Below, piece by piece: positions 1-10,431 of a DNA stretch of 64,000 nucleotides. The stretch comes from Hygrophila difformis (Eukaryota > Streptophyta > Magnoliopsida > Lamiales > Acanthaceae), in NCBI GenBank assembly GCA_030278955.1, contig JAOANR010000013.1, positions 42,506,191 through 42,570,190 on the forward strand, in the 5' to 3' direction. The number at the start of each line of letters is the position of its first letter. Positions within the stretch are counted from its first letter, which is position 1. The position numbers were made by a program, and so were the translations under genes. Below the pieces are notes generated by a model. That model saw only the letters and a program-made list of their open reading frames with translations. It made no database searches and was not told the origin of the DNA.

Positions 1-705
1 AGATAGACATTCTAGGTCATAACATTTCATCTCATCATCCATCATTCATCTTATTTGCAGTGGTTGAAGCACCGGTATGGGACGGTGTGATGTTTACTTA
101 TTTGCACTGTTTAATTTTTATGTTACGCCTAACAAATGTTTAATAATGGAATATATCTCCACCTATATGTATAAATATACTTCTAGGGAATCAAGTTAAT
201 TCTTGTTTCCCCTTATGCCGATTCTTCTATTCTTGCTCAGTACCTTGTACTGACCCTTGCTATGTTTTCATGTATAGATATTCCCGGGGAGGACGCAGAG
301 CCTGAGCACGATGTGGGGTTTGGGGATGAGTGATCTACCTAGAGATGCATTAGCATGTTGTGGACTTATGTGCTTGTCTTGAATAATATGCTATGACTCT
401 ATTACCTTGTCTCGTACTGCTTGTGGTACCGATCGGTACATTATGTTCTGTCTTGTGTGTTACTTAATATCTCTGACAGGTTGAGATGAGACTGATATGT
501 CGACTGTTATGTCGCATGAATAAGGCTTGTAAGCCGGACGTCTGTTATGATGTGAGGTTTCCTTTCTGGATTTGTATTATGATTCATTGGCTTCCTGTTA
601 CTTGGCTACGTGTTATTGATCTTAAATTGATTGGCCAACAGTTTAAGAGAGGTAACACGGCAGTGACGTCACAAAAATTTGGTTTTAAATTTTTGGGGCG
701 TTACA
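1..705 (+). mobile_element. LTR (partial) of a Ty3/gypsy-like element
   Basis: The stretch has no credible coding region and ends with the sequence GGGGCGTTACA at 695-705, the usual type of terminus of many plant Ty3/gypsy LTRs (beginning TGTAACGCCC on the other strand). Directly to its right the GARP-domain exon of a response regulator starts in mid-domain (Phe-Val-Glu-Val-Val), so the LTR sits inside that gene. The other end and its target duplication lie off the window, so solo LTR versus full element cannot be decided, and the orientation is by the terminal motif only. Confidence 0.55.
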
Positions 706-936
706 ACTTCCACGAATTTTTTGTGCAGCTCCGGCGTCCAAACAAGTCTCATTTTCTTGGAGGAGGGGTCCGCCTCCGCCGTTCCTCCGCCTCCGCCGCC
801 ATTTCCACCGGCGACCATATCGTCATTAACATTGACTTTAAGGAGTTGCTTCCTGACGACATGCTGCCACATGATCACCCGGACATCTTCCATCTGGATG
901 GGCTTCTCGAGAAATGTACAGACCCCATATTCCATC

Positions 937-1585
937 TGCCATGGATCTCTTGGTTACTAACTTGCTTAAACAAGGATTGAGAAAGATTAAGCGAAAGATT
1001 AAGAAGATTAGGGATGAAGAGATAGAACCGGAAATGGAGATAAGAGGATAAGGAAGCTCCAATATTGAAGAAGATCTTGAGATGGAGATGCAAGCGAACC
1101 CGGCAACACCGTCTCCCCCAAATCCTTCAACAATGGTGATTTCGATCCCGGATTTGCTTCAAGAATCCGAATCGTGTGGACTAGCCCAAGTCTAGAACAC
1201 GGTTGGGTGAGATTTCTCTCAATGAGGGTTTTCGGTTCCCACAAACTCTAAATGATCTTTGGAAAATAAGAGAGAAGTGTTCTCATTCAATATTCAAGCC
1301 AAAAGATATGTTACAAATAAGGGGAAGGTCATATATATAGACCAACCCGATTAAACAAAGCCTAAAAAGGATTTAAAAAACAAAAGAGAACAAAAGAAAT
1401 GAAGAAAACATCAAAAACTGACTCGGACGCGGTTTAAACGCAGCGGTGGGGTTTAGACCGCACGCGGTGCGGTTTAGACCGCCCGGCAGAAATGGATCCT
1501 TCTTCACAAAATGAGGAGATGCGGTTTAGGCTAGGTGGTGTGGTTTAGACCGCATGTGGTGCAGTTTAGACCGCACGCGATGCGG
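937..1585 (-). repeat. 3' LTR of element A (truncated copy)
   Basis: This block shares its start and about 650 bp with the block at 2904, with many substitutions and small indels. Beyond about 1585 the two diverge: the distal 0.5 kb of the right LTR (pyrimidine-rich, around 3780-4118) has no counterpart here. Divergence between the copies indicates an old insertion. Confidence 0.65.
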
Positions 1586-2300
1586 TTCAAACCCTTGGTG
1601 TTGAAAACTTGGGTTCGAAACACAATTTAGCAACAATGTATACGTCCCGGTATAGAAGTGGAAAAATAAACCTCACAAAAACACTCGAAAATAACCCTGA
1701 GTACTCAAATGACTTCTCGGGCTAGATTTCACAACGGTGCCAGTCCGATATCCACTTTATTGTATAAATACTCAAGTGGCTTCTCGGGCTAGGGTTTCAC
1801 GACTGTGCCAGTCCGATATTCGCCTTATTGTATTCCACTCAAGATATAAAAATAAAAATATCACTAGTGATGGAAATTGTGAAAATTCCAATACTTGGAA
1901 AAATTTTCTTCTGGTGGTGCGGTTTAATTGATGGATATGGTTTATCGGAAGAGACCGCACCTAGGCTCCTTGGACTTGGTTTTGAAAAATCAGCTTCAGC
2001 AACAGTAGATGCGATTTAGTGGGTGCGGTTTAGACCGCACCAATGTGGATAGACCGCACCGGGAAGAATCCTTCTTCAGACTTGTAAAAATTCTTCAGCT
2101 CGGATGGATGCGGTTTAAGCGTGATGCGGTTTAAAAGAGACCGCATCTATGTGGAGACCGCACCAAGTTGTGGGACTTAAAAAATTTTCTCAAACTTTCC
2201 TTCACTTGGCAAGGCGGTGCGGTTAACAGTGGTGGTGCAATTTAATGGGTATAGACCGCACCAATTTTAAAAGTCCGCACCTGTGTTGCAAACCGCACCA
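1430..2300. repeat. hairpin-repeat array, GCGGTTTAGACCGC type (1)
   Basis: A short near-palindrome, arms TGCGGT and ACCGCA around a TTAG loop, recurs with variants across this stretch (for example near 1448-1490, 1519-1590, 2024-2060, 2103-2164, 2212-2300), sometimes with spacers between the arms. It runs from the left LTR of element A into its interior. The repeats keep the arms more than the spacers, which points to the foldback as the conserved unit. Confidence 0.7.
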
Positions 2301-2879
2301 GGAGAGAGAAACTGATGGCCCACAATTCTTGACTTTTTCCCTCATTTTTCGGTAATCTGTCCCCTACCTTCTTGGGGAATTAAATGCTCAATATACTACA
2401 ATCTAGGGTACATTGTTCAAGGAGCCGATTTATGCCAAATGATTGGAAACTTTAATGATCACACCTATTACACAATAGTCTTTACATAACAATAATCTAT
2501 TCCAAATTTTGCCAAGAACAATATGTAGCTTCGGGTGAACATCAACAAGAATAACTTGAATATTGGGATGAACAATATGAACACACCAATATTTTCCAAG
2601 AACAACAAAACAACCTCACACCCCAAACCCATAAATACCCCACTGTTGTGCTTAAATATGCTTGAAAATTTGTTAAACCAAATATAATGCACACATAAAC
2701 ACACGAGGACAAAATATATGGGTTCAAACAAGCAAGATGGTCTCGGTAGTGTGCAACAAATCCCAAGGCAACAAGACAAATATTTTTAGGGTTTTCTTGG
2801 ATTTTCAGATTTAAGGAAAACAAACACAAGAAAATATATTTTGGGTTTTTGAGAATAACAACAAGTATAACCAAGATAA

Positions 2880-2891
2880 GCTCTGATAACA
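2880..2891 (-). other. primer-binding-site-like sequence of element A
   Basis: On the minus strand this reads TGTTATCAGAGC, one base different from the TGGTATCAGAGC motif found behind the 5' LTR of many plant LTR elements and complementary to initiator tRNA-Met. It lies 12 bases from the LTR edge at 2904, slightly further than usual, so confidence is moderate. Confidence 0.5.
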
Positions 2892-2903
2892 AATAACTTA
2901 GGA

Positions 2904-4118
2904 TGCCATGGATCTCTTGGTTACTAACTTGCGTAAACAAGGATTGAGAAAGATTAAGCTAAGAAGATGAAGAAGATTAGGGATGAAGAGATAGAACCGG
3001 AAATGGAGATAAGAGGATAAGAAAGCTCCAATATTGAAGAAGATCTTGAGATGGAGATGCAATCGAACCCGACAACACCGCCTCCTCCAAATCCTTCAAC
3101 AATGGTGATTTCGATCCCGGATTTGCTTCAAGAATCCGAATCGTGTGGACTAGCCCAAGTCTAGAACACGGTTGGGTGAGATTTCTCTCAATGAGGGTTT
3201 TCGGTTCCCACAAATTCTAAATGATCTTTGGAAAATAAGAGAGAAGTGTTCTCATTCAATATTCAAGCCAAAAGATGTGTTACAAATGAGGGGAAGGTCA
3301 TATATATAGACCAGCCCGATTAAACAAGGCCTAAAAAGGATTAAACAATAAAAGAGAACAAAAGAAATGAAGAGAACATAAAAAACTAACTCGGATATGG
3401 TTTAAACGCAGCGGTGCAGTTTAAACCGCACGCGGTGCGGTTTAGACCGCATCTGGAAGAAATGGATTCTTTTTCACAAATGAGGAGATGCGGTTTAGGC
3501 TAGGTGGTGCGGTTTAGACCGCACGTGGTGCGGTTTAGACCGCATCTGGCAGAGAGACCGCATCTCTCGGACTTGGGCTTTTCTGCACGAAGGATGGGAT
3601 GCGGTCTAGGGTGATGCAGTTTATACCGCATTGCTTAGACCGCATCTGCTTGGCAAAACAGCTTCTTGGTTAGGAATGGGGTGGTGTGGTTTAGACCGCA
3701 CTTCAGGGTGATGCGGTTTAGACCGCATCTAGAAGAGGGCACCCATTCTCATGCCTTAGCCAAAATCTGATGTCCCAATTCCTGCCATGTTTATACTATT
3801 ACAAAAATAATAATGTCCGACCAACTTCCGACTTGACCAAAAACTGTCCGGCGTCCGGCGGTGGTTCCGGTCGACCTCCGGCCAACTTCCGACCAACTTT
3901 CCGGTGAGCTTCGTTTGACCTCCCGGTGATGCTCCGGTACTCCGGCGGCTTCTCCGATCATCTTCCGGTGACTCTCCGGTGACGGCGATGGCTTCCTACT
4001 TCAAAATTGGGGAATCCATAATTGTATTCCGTCCGGGTCCTTCAATTTGGTCGGGTTTTTTCTACCCTCGTCGGACCGGATCGGGTAATCAGTTTGGTTG
4101 ATCTGGATTTTTACGGCA
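2904..4118 (-). repeat. 5' LTR of element A (full copy, 1215 bp)
   Basis: This is the complete terminal block. Its edge TGCCATGG at 2904 matches 937. The other edge CA at 4118 abuts the target duplication. It carries a second set of the GCGGTTTAGACCGC-type hairpins and ends in a stretch rich in TCCGG/CCGGC repeats (about 3840-3980). Confidence 0.65.
3395..3740. repeat. hairpin-repeat array, GCGGTTTAGACCGC type (2)
   Basis: These are further copies of the near-palindrome, for example around 3436-3452, 3490-3545 and 3690-3730, inside the right LTR of element A. The first part is homologous to 1430-1590. Later units are not found in the left LTR, so the array has expanded or contracted since insertion. 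Confidence 0.7.
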
Positions 4119-4666
4119 CTATCCCTTTCATAACATTGGCCACGTAGGTATCCTCCAACATCACTTTATACAAGAACACGAACACGTTTATAAAAAATAG
4201 AAGGATCAAAAAATAAATAAAAACATCGATCGAAAGCCAAAAACTCACATATAACCGGGAGATCCAGCTCCCGATTGATATAATGCGCAAATCCAAAACA
4301 ATCAAGATCCCTCGTCTTGGCTTCAACGTCACACAACACAACGTTGAAGGCATTGCTTTTCGCTCTAAGCCTGTCGAACCCTTCTTGCAAAGAAGCCGCC
4401 GTAGTCATTGCAGAGGAAACAGGTACACAAAGATCAAATTAAAGATCATACTAATCCCAATTTCATACACGACCAAATACAAGAACAAGAAAAAAAGGGA
4501 GAAAAATGAATTGCAAACCTTGATAATTCAACATTTTCATCATATTCTCAAGCCGAGACAGCCCCGTGACGTCGGGATCTATCAGGAGAACCACGACGAT
4601 CGGGGAAGTCTCGGCGAGGACCGCCGTCGTTGTGACGGCCAGTGCAACTTTGGGGCAAAGGACGAC

Positions 4667-4879
4667 CTAAGTCGGATGGCTCCGGGCGGCGAGGTCTTCG
4701 GCGTTCAGCTCCGGAGACGGCGGTCTAGGGTTCTTTCTACTTTTCTTGGAGGAGGGGGCCGAGGTCACGCCTTGATCGATTCCTTTGTTCTTAGAATTAT
4801 TGGTACGATCCGGTCCTCCTCCGCCGCCATTTCCGTCGGCAACCATATCATTAGTGCTGCCTTTCGCGTTGGACTCCAT
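4667..4879 (-). pseudogene. rearranged response-regulator segment inserted behind a start codon
   Basis: The 70-codon frame starts Met-Glu-Ser like the intact paralogue but continues with linker sequence normally found in exon 3 (NDMVADGNGGGGG, later APSSKKSR). It then joins LNAEDLAARSHPT, which matches exon 4 of the paralogue (NYEDLAARSHPN), and hits a stop. Receiver exon 1 of the neighbouring pseudogene follows directly downstream. The simplest reading is that a 0.2 kb chimera of exon 3 and exon 4 sequence, without the GARP domain, landed a few codons behind the original ATG and separated it from the rest of exon 1. Confidence 0.7.
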
Positions 4880-4954
4880 TACGGATTAAAGGATAGTGAG
4901 AGATGCCGGTGTGCTCAGGCCAGTCTGCAATAAATTTCACAGTCGTTGCGGTTG

Positions 4955-4961
4955 TATATAT
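4955..4961 (-). promoter_or_regulatory. TATA-box remnant of the response-regulator pseudogene
   Basis: GGTTGTATATAT lies about 75 bp before the Met-Glu-Ser start, at the same distance and in the same sequence context as the TATA box of the intact paralogue at 45765-45773. A MITE has inserted just upstream at 4968. Confidence 0.5.
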
Positions 4962-4967
4962 CGTATA

Positions 4968-5227
4968 CTTCCTCCGTTTTCAAATCATTTTTACATACCC
5001 ATTTTTCACGCAGTCCAATGCACATTTTAAACCATTAATAACTCAAGTTCGGTACAAGTAAAAATTCTAAAAGTTCAATATTTAAAAACTACTCGACGAG
5101 ACGAATCTAACAAGATCCCACTTGACTATATTTTAACTTGTATAACTATGATAAAACTTTAAGTAAAAGTCTGTGGGTGAATAGTAACACATTAATAAAC
5201 GTCAAGAACATATGAAAACGGAGGTAG
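4968..5227. mobile_element. Stowaway-like MITE (1)
   Basis: The 260-bp element is bounded by TA (4966-4967 and 5228-5229), with terminal inverted repeats CTTCCTCCGTTTTCA and TGAAAACGGAGGTAG. The interior, AT-rich and without coding potential, matches the MITEs at 36273 (inverted) and 48474. Stowaway MITEs are moved by Tc1/mariner transposases. Confidence 0.85.
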
Positions 5228-5229
5228 TA

Positions 5230-5715
5230 TATCTACTACTTCCAAATATTCAAATCTCTGAATCCTGAGTCCTGATCTGAATTTCATTCCTAACTATTGG
5301 ATCAGATTTCAATTTTAATTGTCACCCTTGGATTCTCAATTTGACTTGTGGTGTCCATTGGATCAAATATTCAATTTCTATTGTGGTCGTCCGATTTACG
5401 GCAATTGGGGTCGGGTTAGTGGATCCTTACTGAATCCTGAATCCTCATTCTCTGCTTCCTCTCCAGCGCTCTCCCTTTCCGCCTCCTCTCCCACTTCTGT
5501 TGTCCCCTTACCTCAAACCCTCCTCTTCTCACCCCTTTTCGCCTTCTTCTCTTATACATCCATCAATCCCTTCTTCTGCCTGCACTTTCATTTAAGTGAG
5601 TGTTCCGTGCTGTAAAGACCCAATTTTAATAATTTTATCACTACATCAGCCGTAAAATTTTGATTGGGGGGTCAGGAAATAGGAGAGGGTAGAGTGGCAC
5701 TGCATCTAAAGCAGT
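5230..5715. other. host intergenic stretch, pyrimidine-rich part
   Basis: No gene is supported here. 5440-5600 is strongly CT-rich on the plus strand, like a 5' leader, but no convincing exon follows before element D begins at 5721. The last bases (5716-5720, GGCGA) are the target duplication of element D, so this stretch was once contiguous with 25673. Confidence 0.5.
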
Positions 5716-8621
5716 GGCGATGAAACTTTTGACAATTTCCGTCCCACGAGCTTTTGCTAAAATTATACCAGGTTAGATTTATTACAAGAAAAGAGTTATG
5801 ATTCACGGGAAAGGGTTTAGGGATACATCAAGATTGTTAGTCTTTTTATTACTCAAGTGTGGTGCTTTAATTTCAAATGGCGCTGTGGTCCTCCCTGTCA
5901 TGAAATGTTGACAAATCTCATGGCACAGCCGGGATAGGTTGACCTTCAGCCTGTCACACTGAGGATCCCCGGCAGGTATGCCATGATACTTCTCATCAAT
6001 TCTTGCCATGAGAGTTCCTGCCATGAAACTTTTGGCAAGTTCCCACTACATGAGTATTTTCCGAAAAATCATGGTCCTGGTTTAGGCTTTATTAATGAAA
6101 CCAATTTATGATGGCGGAGTTGTGATTAGGGATATATTTATAAGTAGTCATGTTTTTATTGCTCGTGTTTAAGAAACTGTGGCCCGAAAGCGCACGGTGT
6201 CAAAAATTGCAGTAATTTATAGTAAGACCGGATCGTTCACTGGAGGATGTGCGATAGAAGCAGGTCCCACGTCGTTTTACTAGATTTTCCATTTGTATTG
6301 CTCAATAGGTTTGAAAGGTGATTAATAACTACTGACATGAATGTAGATTAGATCTAGAAAGCAGTTAAATTAATCTACAAAGTAAATAAATCGACTCTAG
6401 AAAGCGGATAAGACTTATTCTAAGAATGCAGTAAACATTATCTACGAAAGCAGGGAAAAGGAGCATTGTGCCAACCGTGAAGTTGAGTCACAATGTGGAC
6501 AGAAAGGACAGGAAGAAAAGAATGAAAACTGGACAAGAGTGAGATACAGCAATATTAAACTTCCATTTTTATACGCAGATCTTTGTTTGGGATAATTCTT
6601 TCAGATAGCTAATTCTCATGCTCTCAATAAGGCTTTCCCTTTAGCAGACAGGTACTTGCAATATGAGTTTACATGTTCTTAAGACCGCAAATTCTAAGAT
6701 ACCACAGATTCGTAACTGCCCTGGCCTGGGTATGCTACTTCATCTGTGGTGGATAAGCAACACCCGACACATCATTTATTGAAATGCCAAGTACCACTAT
6801 CATTCCCCCATGTCACACCCAAAGATTTGAATCAAGCCCTAAACTATCCCTTAACTGTCAATCCTAGTAGCAGTTACACAACTCTCAATACAACCGAGTG
6901 ACCTCTAATGAAAGCGGTTAAAAGAAAGCGGTAAAGAAAGCATTTAAAATCCTATCACTCGGAGGTTTTGAAAATCTGACCCTGGTAGTAAAAGACAGCT
7001 CCCCATTAGAATGAAGGAGTATGGATCAAGAATTCCCGGCTCTCAGTGGACCACTAGTGTGTTCACTTTCCTCCGGGTGATTATGAGATACAAACTAATG
7101 AAACGACCTAATAAATCAGTTCGTTCCGGATGCACTCACTCAGGACTCAAAAGTAGGCTTTGGCAGAAGAAGATAGCAGTTGAAAGAAAACTCAACCCTA
7201 TCTTGGAAAATAACCAAGGCCTGAATGATGTTCCTCTAAGATTATTTACTACACTGTATTTGAATCCAAGTGGACCCCATCTCGGTGTAGCACCTAATCT
7301 TACATTTCCATCAACCAGCAATTTTGGAAAAAAATAATGGATTTGAAAATCATTCCCTGTCAGGTACTAGACTCTCAGTTAAAACACAGACCCTTTCAGT
7401 CTAGACGAGACCTAATCGCTGAATCTGCTTCTTAATTCCCAAAATATAACCCTTGATAGAATATGAATTAGTCATAACTGAAGAATTTATCCCTTACTCA
7501 GACCCGAATTTTATAAAGAGGTTTTTGTTGGAAATTTATAAAGCAATATCTGTTTAAGATCTAGACTTCTATTGTCCAAGGGAAGGATCCCAAAATAATT
7601 ACCGACCGCAACAGTACATAATATTATCATGCATAAGGATATATGGAAGTGTAAAATTAATTGACCCAAAATATAGAAGCGGGTCTAGACAGAAGGTGAA
7701 ACACAGAATGGAATGGTCAAGGTACCAAAGTAATGGCAGAATGATCAGGTGGACTGTAAACATCTACTGTCCAATTTCCCAATCACTCGGATGGAGCGAA
7801 TTTAGACAGTTTAGATCCTGTAATGGTGGTGTCAACACCAGTTGGGCCTCCTCTGTCTGTGAATTCGGATAAAAACCTACATGCTTCCTTTCTATAATGA
7901 TCATCAGTTGGCATTGACTGATGCCAACTGACTCCCACTACAGATTGGAATTTGGGTTTGGAAATTAAGATAACAAAAATAAAACTGTATCTGGATGGAA
8001 GTCAGTCGAGCAGCTATTATAACCCTGGATGGGCGAACCGCCAAGGCTTCCACTGACAGCCATTCAGACCATGCAAAATAACAATTAGTAACTAATACCC
8101 AGAATACGAGCTAGTTATCCATGAGGGAGTACCCGCCAACATTATTCTGATGTATTCTTTACTAATGGTTCCACACAACACACAAAGACAAAATAAATAA
8201 GAAGCAAAAGAAGATCCATTGTATGAGAGACATTGGTTTCTCATGCAAGGTTGTGGATCGGGTCCACATGTAATGGTCTTAAATAATCCTTCCTACCATA
8301 ATTAATTACAGTCCAGATTATCTGTTTAAGCCATCAGGATTTTGTTTATACAAGAATGTTTTAATGGCAATTGAACAAAGGTCCTTTAATCATGATGATC
8401 ATTGAAGTTTGATTATTGCTAATCTCAATCTTTAATCATTGATGAGTCAAGGGTTCAATCAGTTAAGTGATGCAAATGGAGAATCAAAATTTGGGCAGCA
8501 TAACACCCTACATTGCAATTCCAGAATGTTACATCCTAACCCGTGGGGCTATGATGTGAGTGTTGCAATATAAAATAGAGAGAGAATGAAATTTGGTTGA
8601 GAGCAAATAGAGAGAGAAACC

Positions 8622-9160
8622 CTTGTCGCGATATCATAAATTCTGTCGCGGACCGAGATCCGCGACATGGACATCCCGACAAGTTTTTAGAATTTTTGGC
8701 AGCATAACGCCTCTCTGTCGCTATGCAAGGTTTTGTCGCGGAACGTGGCTCCGCGACAAGGGTGACATCGCGACAAAGTGTTTTCAGAAAATTCTAAGGC
8801 ATTTGAACCTTTGTCGCTATGCATGGAGATTTTGTCGCGGAACGTGGTTCCGCGACAAGGTGTTCCGCGACAAAGTGTTCAAAGATTAAGAAACATGGCA
8901 TAATTTTTCTGTCTCGGAATGGGATTTTGTCGCGGAACGTGGCTCCGCGACAAGATGATTCCGCGACAAGAAGCCATGAAGACAAAATGCAAGAGTTTGG
9001 CTCCTTTGTCGCTATGCATGGACTGTTTTGTCGCGGAACGTGGCTCCGCGACAAGGTATTCCGCGACAAGGGGTTTTAAATTTGGAGACAAGTGTCTTGA
9101 AACACCCTGGTCGCGGAACAGCCACTCTGTCGCGGAACGTGGTTCCGCGCCAGAAGGCGG
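8622..9160. repeat. TCGCGG hairpin array in element D 3' LTR (downstream of TATA)
   Basis: Four perfect or near-perfect foldbacks, arms TTGTCGCGGAAC and its complement around a three-base loop, lie at 8733-8759, 8832-8858, 8927-8953 and 9028-9054, spaced 95-101 bp. Single arms (TTCCGCGACAAG) follow several of them, and a shared TGTCGCTATGCA block (8716, 8812, 9006) precedes them. The array is therefore a degenerate tandem repeat of about 97 bp in which the palindrome is the best-kept part. The same array occurs at 23874-24396. Confidence 0.85.
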
Positions 9161-9803
9161 TTGGCGCCCAAGGTGGTTCAGGACAAAAGTTAGAAAAAGC
9201 AGAAATGAACAGTGGCATGCAAACAGCGTGATCTCACCCTATTTCAGATCAAAAAGCTATTCTAAGCTAAAAATAAGCAAGAAACATTCAAAATAAGGAA
9301 GAACATGCTTAAACAAAAATGACAAGACTAGGCAGGATACTAAAATAAAGCAAGAGTCCTAATCTAGGGTTTGATCACACATTCACACAACATTATCCAT
9401 AATATGCCAACAGTAAACATAAGAGTAACAAAATGGGGGTCAAATGACCCCAAAATGAAAAAGAAAGCATAAATCCATGGGGTGTGAGACCCATTTCATG
9501 ATTTGGGACACAAATGATGAATGTTTTCCCATATTATTGAAGAGGTGTTGTTAATACCCATGATTTGGGTATTACAAACCCTAAAACAAGAGTTTAGAAA
9601 ACAAAACATAGTATAAAAATGGCTATCTAAGCACTGTGAACAGTAAAACACTAATCTAAGCTAAACTAAGGGCAGAAATTAAATAATACATAAAAATAAA
9701 CCTAAACTACTCTACCTAAGAGAGAACTCCTACTGCTTGCCTTCAAGAACTTCTAACAAAATTTCAACCTTCCAACCAACCCTTAGCTCATGGGAGACAC
9801 CTC

Positions 9804-9812
9804 ATATTTATA
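9804..9812 (-). promoter_or_regulatory. TATA box of element D 3' LTR
   Basis: TATAAATAT on the minus strand lies about 620 bp inside the U3 start (10431), a plausible core promoter. The identical site in the 5' LTR at 25040-25048 would drive the full-length transcript. Confidence 0.6.
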
Positions 9813-9884
9813 GAAGTGTAACCCTAAGCCCATGGGCCTTGATTCTAGCCCATTGTGTCTTAAGACATCACACACATCACAGCT

Positions 9885-10125
9885 TTGTCTCGGAACATCA
9901 AGTTGGTCGCGGAACACACTGCATGTGGCAAGGCTTCTCGACTGGGTCTTGTGTCTCTATTTGTGCATCTTGGTCGCGGAGTGGGCCTTTGTCGCGGAGC
10001 ATGCCATCGCGACAAGGGTCATCGCGCCAGGGGCTTGGCTGGTCTCCTCTTCATTTGGGGCCAGTTGGTCGCGGAACATGCCTTTGTCGCGGAACACTGC
10101 ATCGCGCCAAGGGTTTCCGCGACAA
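9885..10125. repeat. TCGCGG hairpin array in element D 3' LTR (U3 part)
   Basis: Repeated half-sites GGTCGCGGA and TCGCGACAAG, some paired (for example 9990-10016), lie just upstream of the putative TATA box. The spacing is less regular than in the array at 8622-9160. The same block stands at 25121-25361. Confidence 0.75.
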
Positions 10126-10431
10126 AGGTCTTCCTGGGCCTGCTGGATTGGGCCAGATGGGCCGAAAATATTCTTTTTGTGGGCTTTTCTATCTTTTTCC
10201 CATCTTTTTGTTTCCTTTTCTTTTTCTCATGTTTTTGGATTTTTCTAACATAAATATGTAATAAAATTACATATTTATGTCTTTTTCACACCAGCTTATT
10301 ATTTTTACAATTATGCATAAATCAGTCCAATTCGACTGCTTTCTCACTTAATGTAAGACCGGAATGCGATCAAATGCCCGTTTAAGACACGGAAATGGAT
10401 TGAAAATAATGGTCATTTTTGGCCATTATCA

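Larger units (their letters stand above)
937..4118 (-). mobile_element. element A: non-autonomous LTR retrotransposon
   Basis: The element begins TG at 937 and ends CA at 4118. It is flanked by CCATC (932-936) and CTATC (4119-4123), a 5-bp target duplication with one mutation; removing it rejoins the receiver exon in frame. Two related terminal blocks (937-about 1585 and 2904-4118) and a PBS-like site beside 2904 set the orientation as minus. No gag or pol similarity is visible in the interior, so it must have been mobilised in trans. The left LTR matches only part of the right one, so the left copy is truncated or rearranged. The superfamily cannot be assigned; a PBS resembling the initiator tRNA-Met one fits Ty1/copia or TRIM/LARD-like elements. 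Confidence 0.75.
706..4640 (-). pseudogene. type-B response regulator-like pseudogene, split by two LTR insertions
   Basis: Pieces of one gene can be followed on the minus strand by comparison with the intact paralogue at 44041-45701. Exon 1 is about 4640-4519 (contains LLIDPDVTGLSRLENMMK), exon 2 about 4405-4249 (FNVVLCDVEAKTRDLDCFGF), and exon 3 starts at 4163, is cut at 4119-4123 by element A and resumes at 936 (GVCTFLEKPIQ, then WQHVVRKQ, a Gly-rich linker, and the GARP start KKMRLVWTPELHKKF). It ends at 706 where an LTR interrupts the GARP domain. Type-B regulators are nuclear transcription factors of the cytokinin phosphorelay. Besides the insertions, the acceptor before exon 2 reads AA instead of AG (about 4406-4407), and exon 1 lacks its start codon, so the gene is dead. 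The missing exon 4 should lie left of the window. Confidence 0.85.
5721..10431 (-). repeat. 3' LTR of element D (4711 bp)
   Basis: The LTR runs from TGAAACTTTTGAC to GGCCATTATCA (plus-strand view), TG to CA, and is nearly identical to 20973-25667. Read in the element's direction, U3 starts at 10431; a hairpin array at 9885-10125 precedes a TATA box at 9804-9812, and a second array at 8622-9160 lies behind the putative start. ORFs inside the LTR, such as 108 codons at 7011-7337, occur in both copies but resemble nothing and are not called. LTRs of this size are far above the usual 1-2 kb for Athila. Confidence 0.92.

Noticed and set aside
838..1244. Minus-strand ORFs of 70-78 codons repeated at 2977-3213
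   Set aside because: They lie in the two LTR copies of element A and match no family.
2542..2940. 132-codon hydrophobic minus-strand ORF
   Set aside because: It begins in the LTR, crosses the primer binding site and lies in the leader of element A; its hydrophobicity reflects T-rich DNA.
5319..5615. 98-codon Ser-rich plus-strand ORF
   Set aside because: The composition comes from a CT-rich tract; no domain, no splice continuation.
7011..7337. 108-codon ORF repeated at 22263-22589
   Set aside because: It is present twice only because it lies in the two LTRs of element D; no recognisable domain and no start or promoter context.
8622..9160. CRISPR-like pattern of short repeats and spacers
   Set aside because: The repeats are foldbacks inside a plant LTR with drifting copies and spacers of related sequence; no cas genes and a eukaryotic context.
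8623..9296. Cys/Arg-rich ORFs on both strands over the hairpin arrays
   Set aside because: Frames stay open on both strands because the palindromes lack stop codons; the peptides are just repeats of the array.
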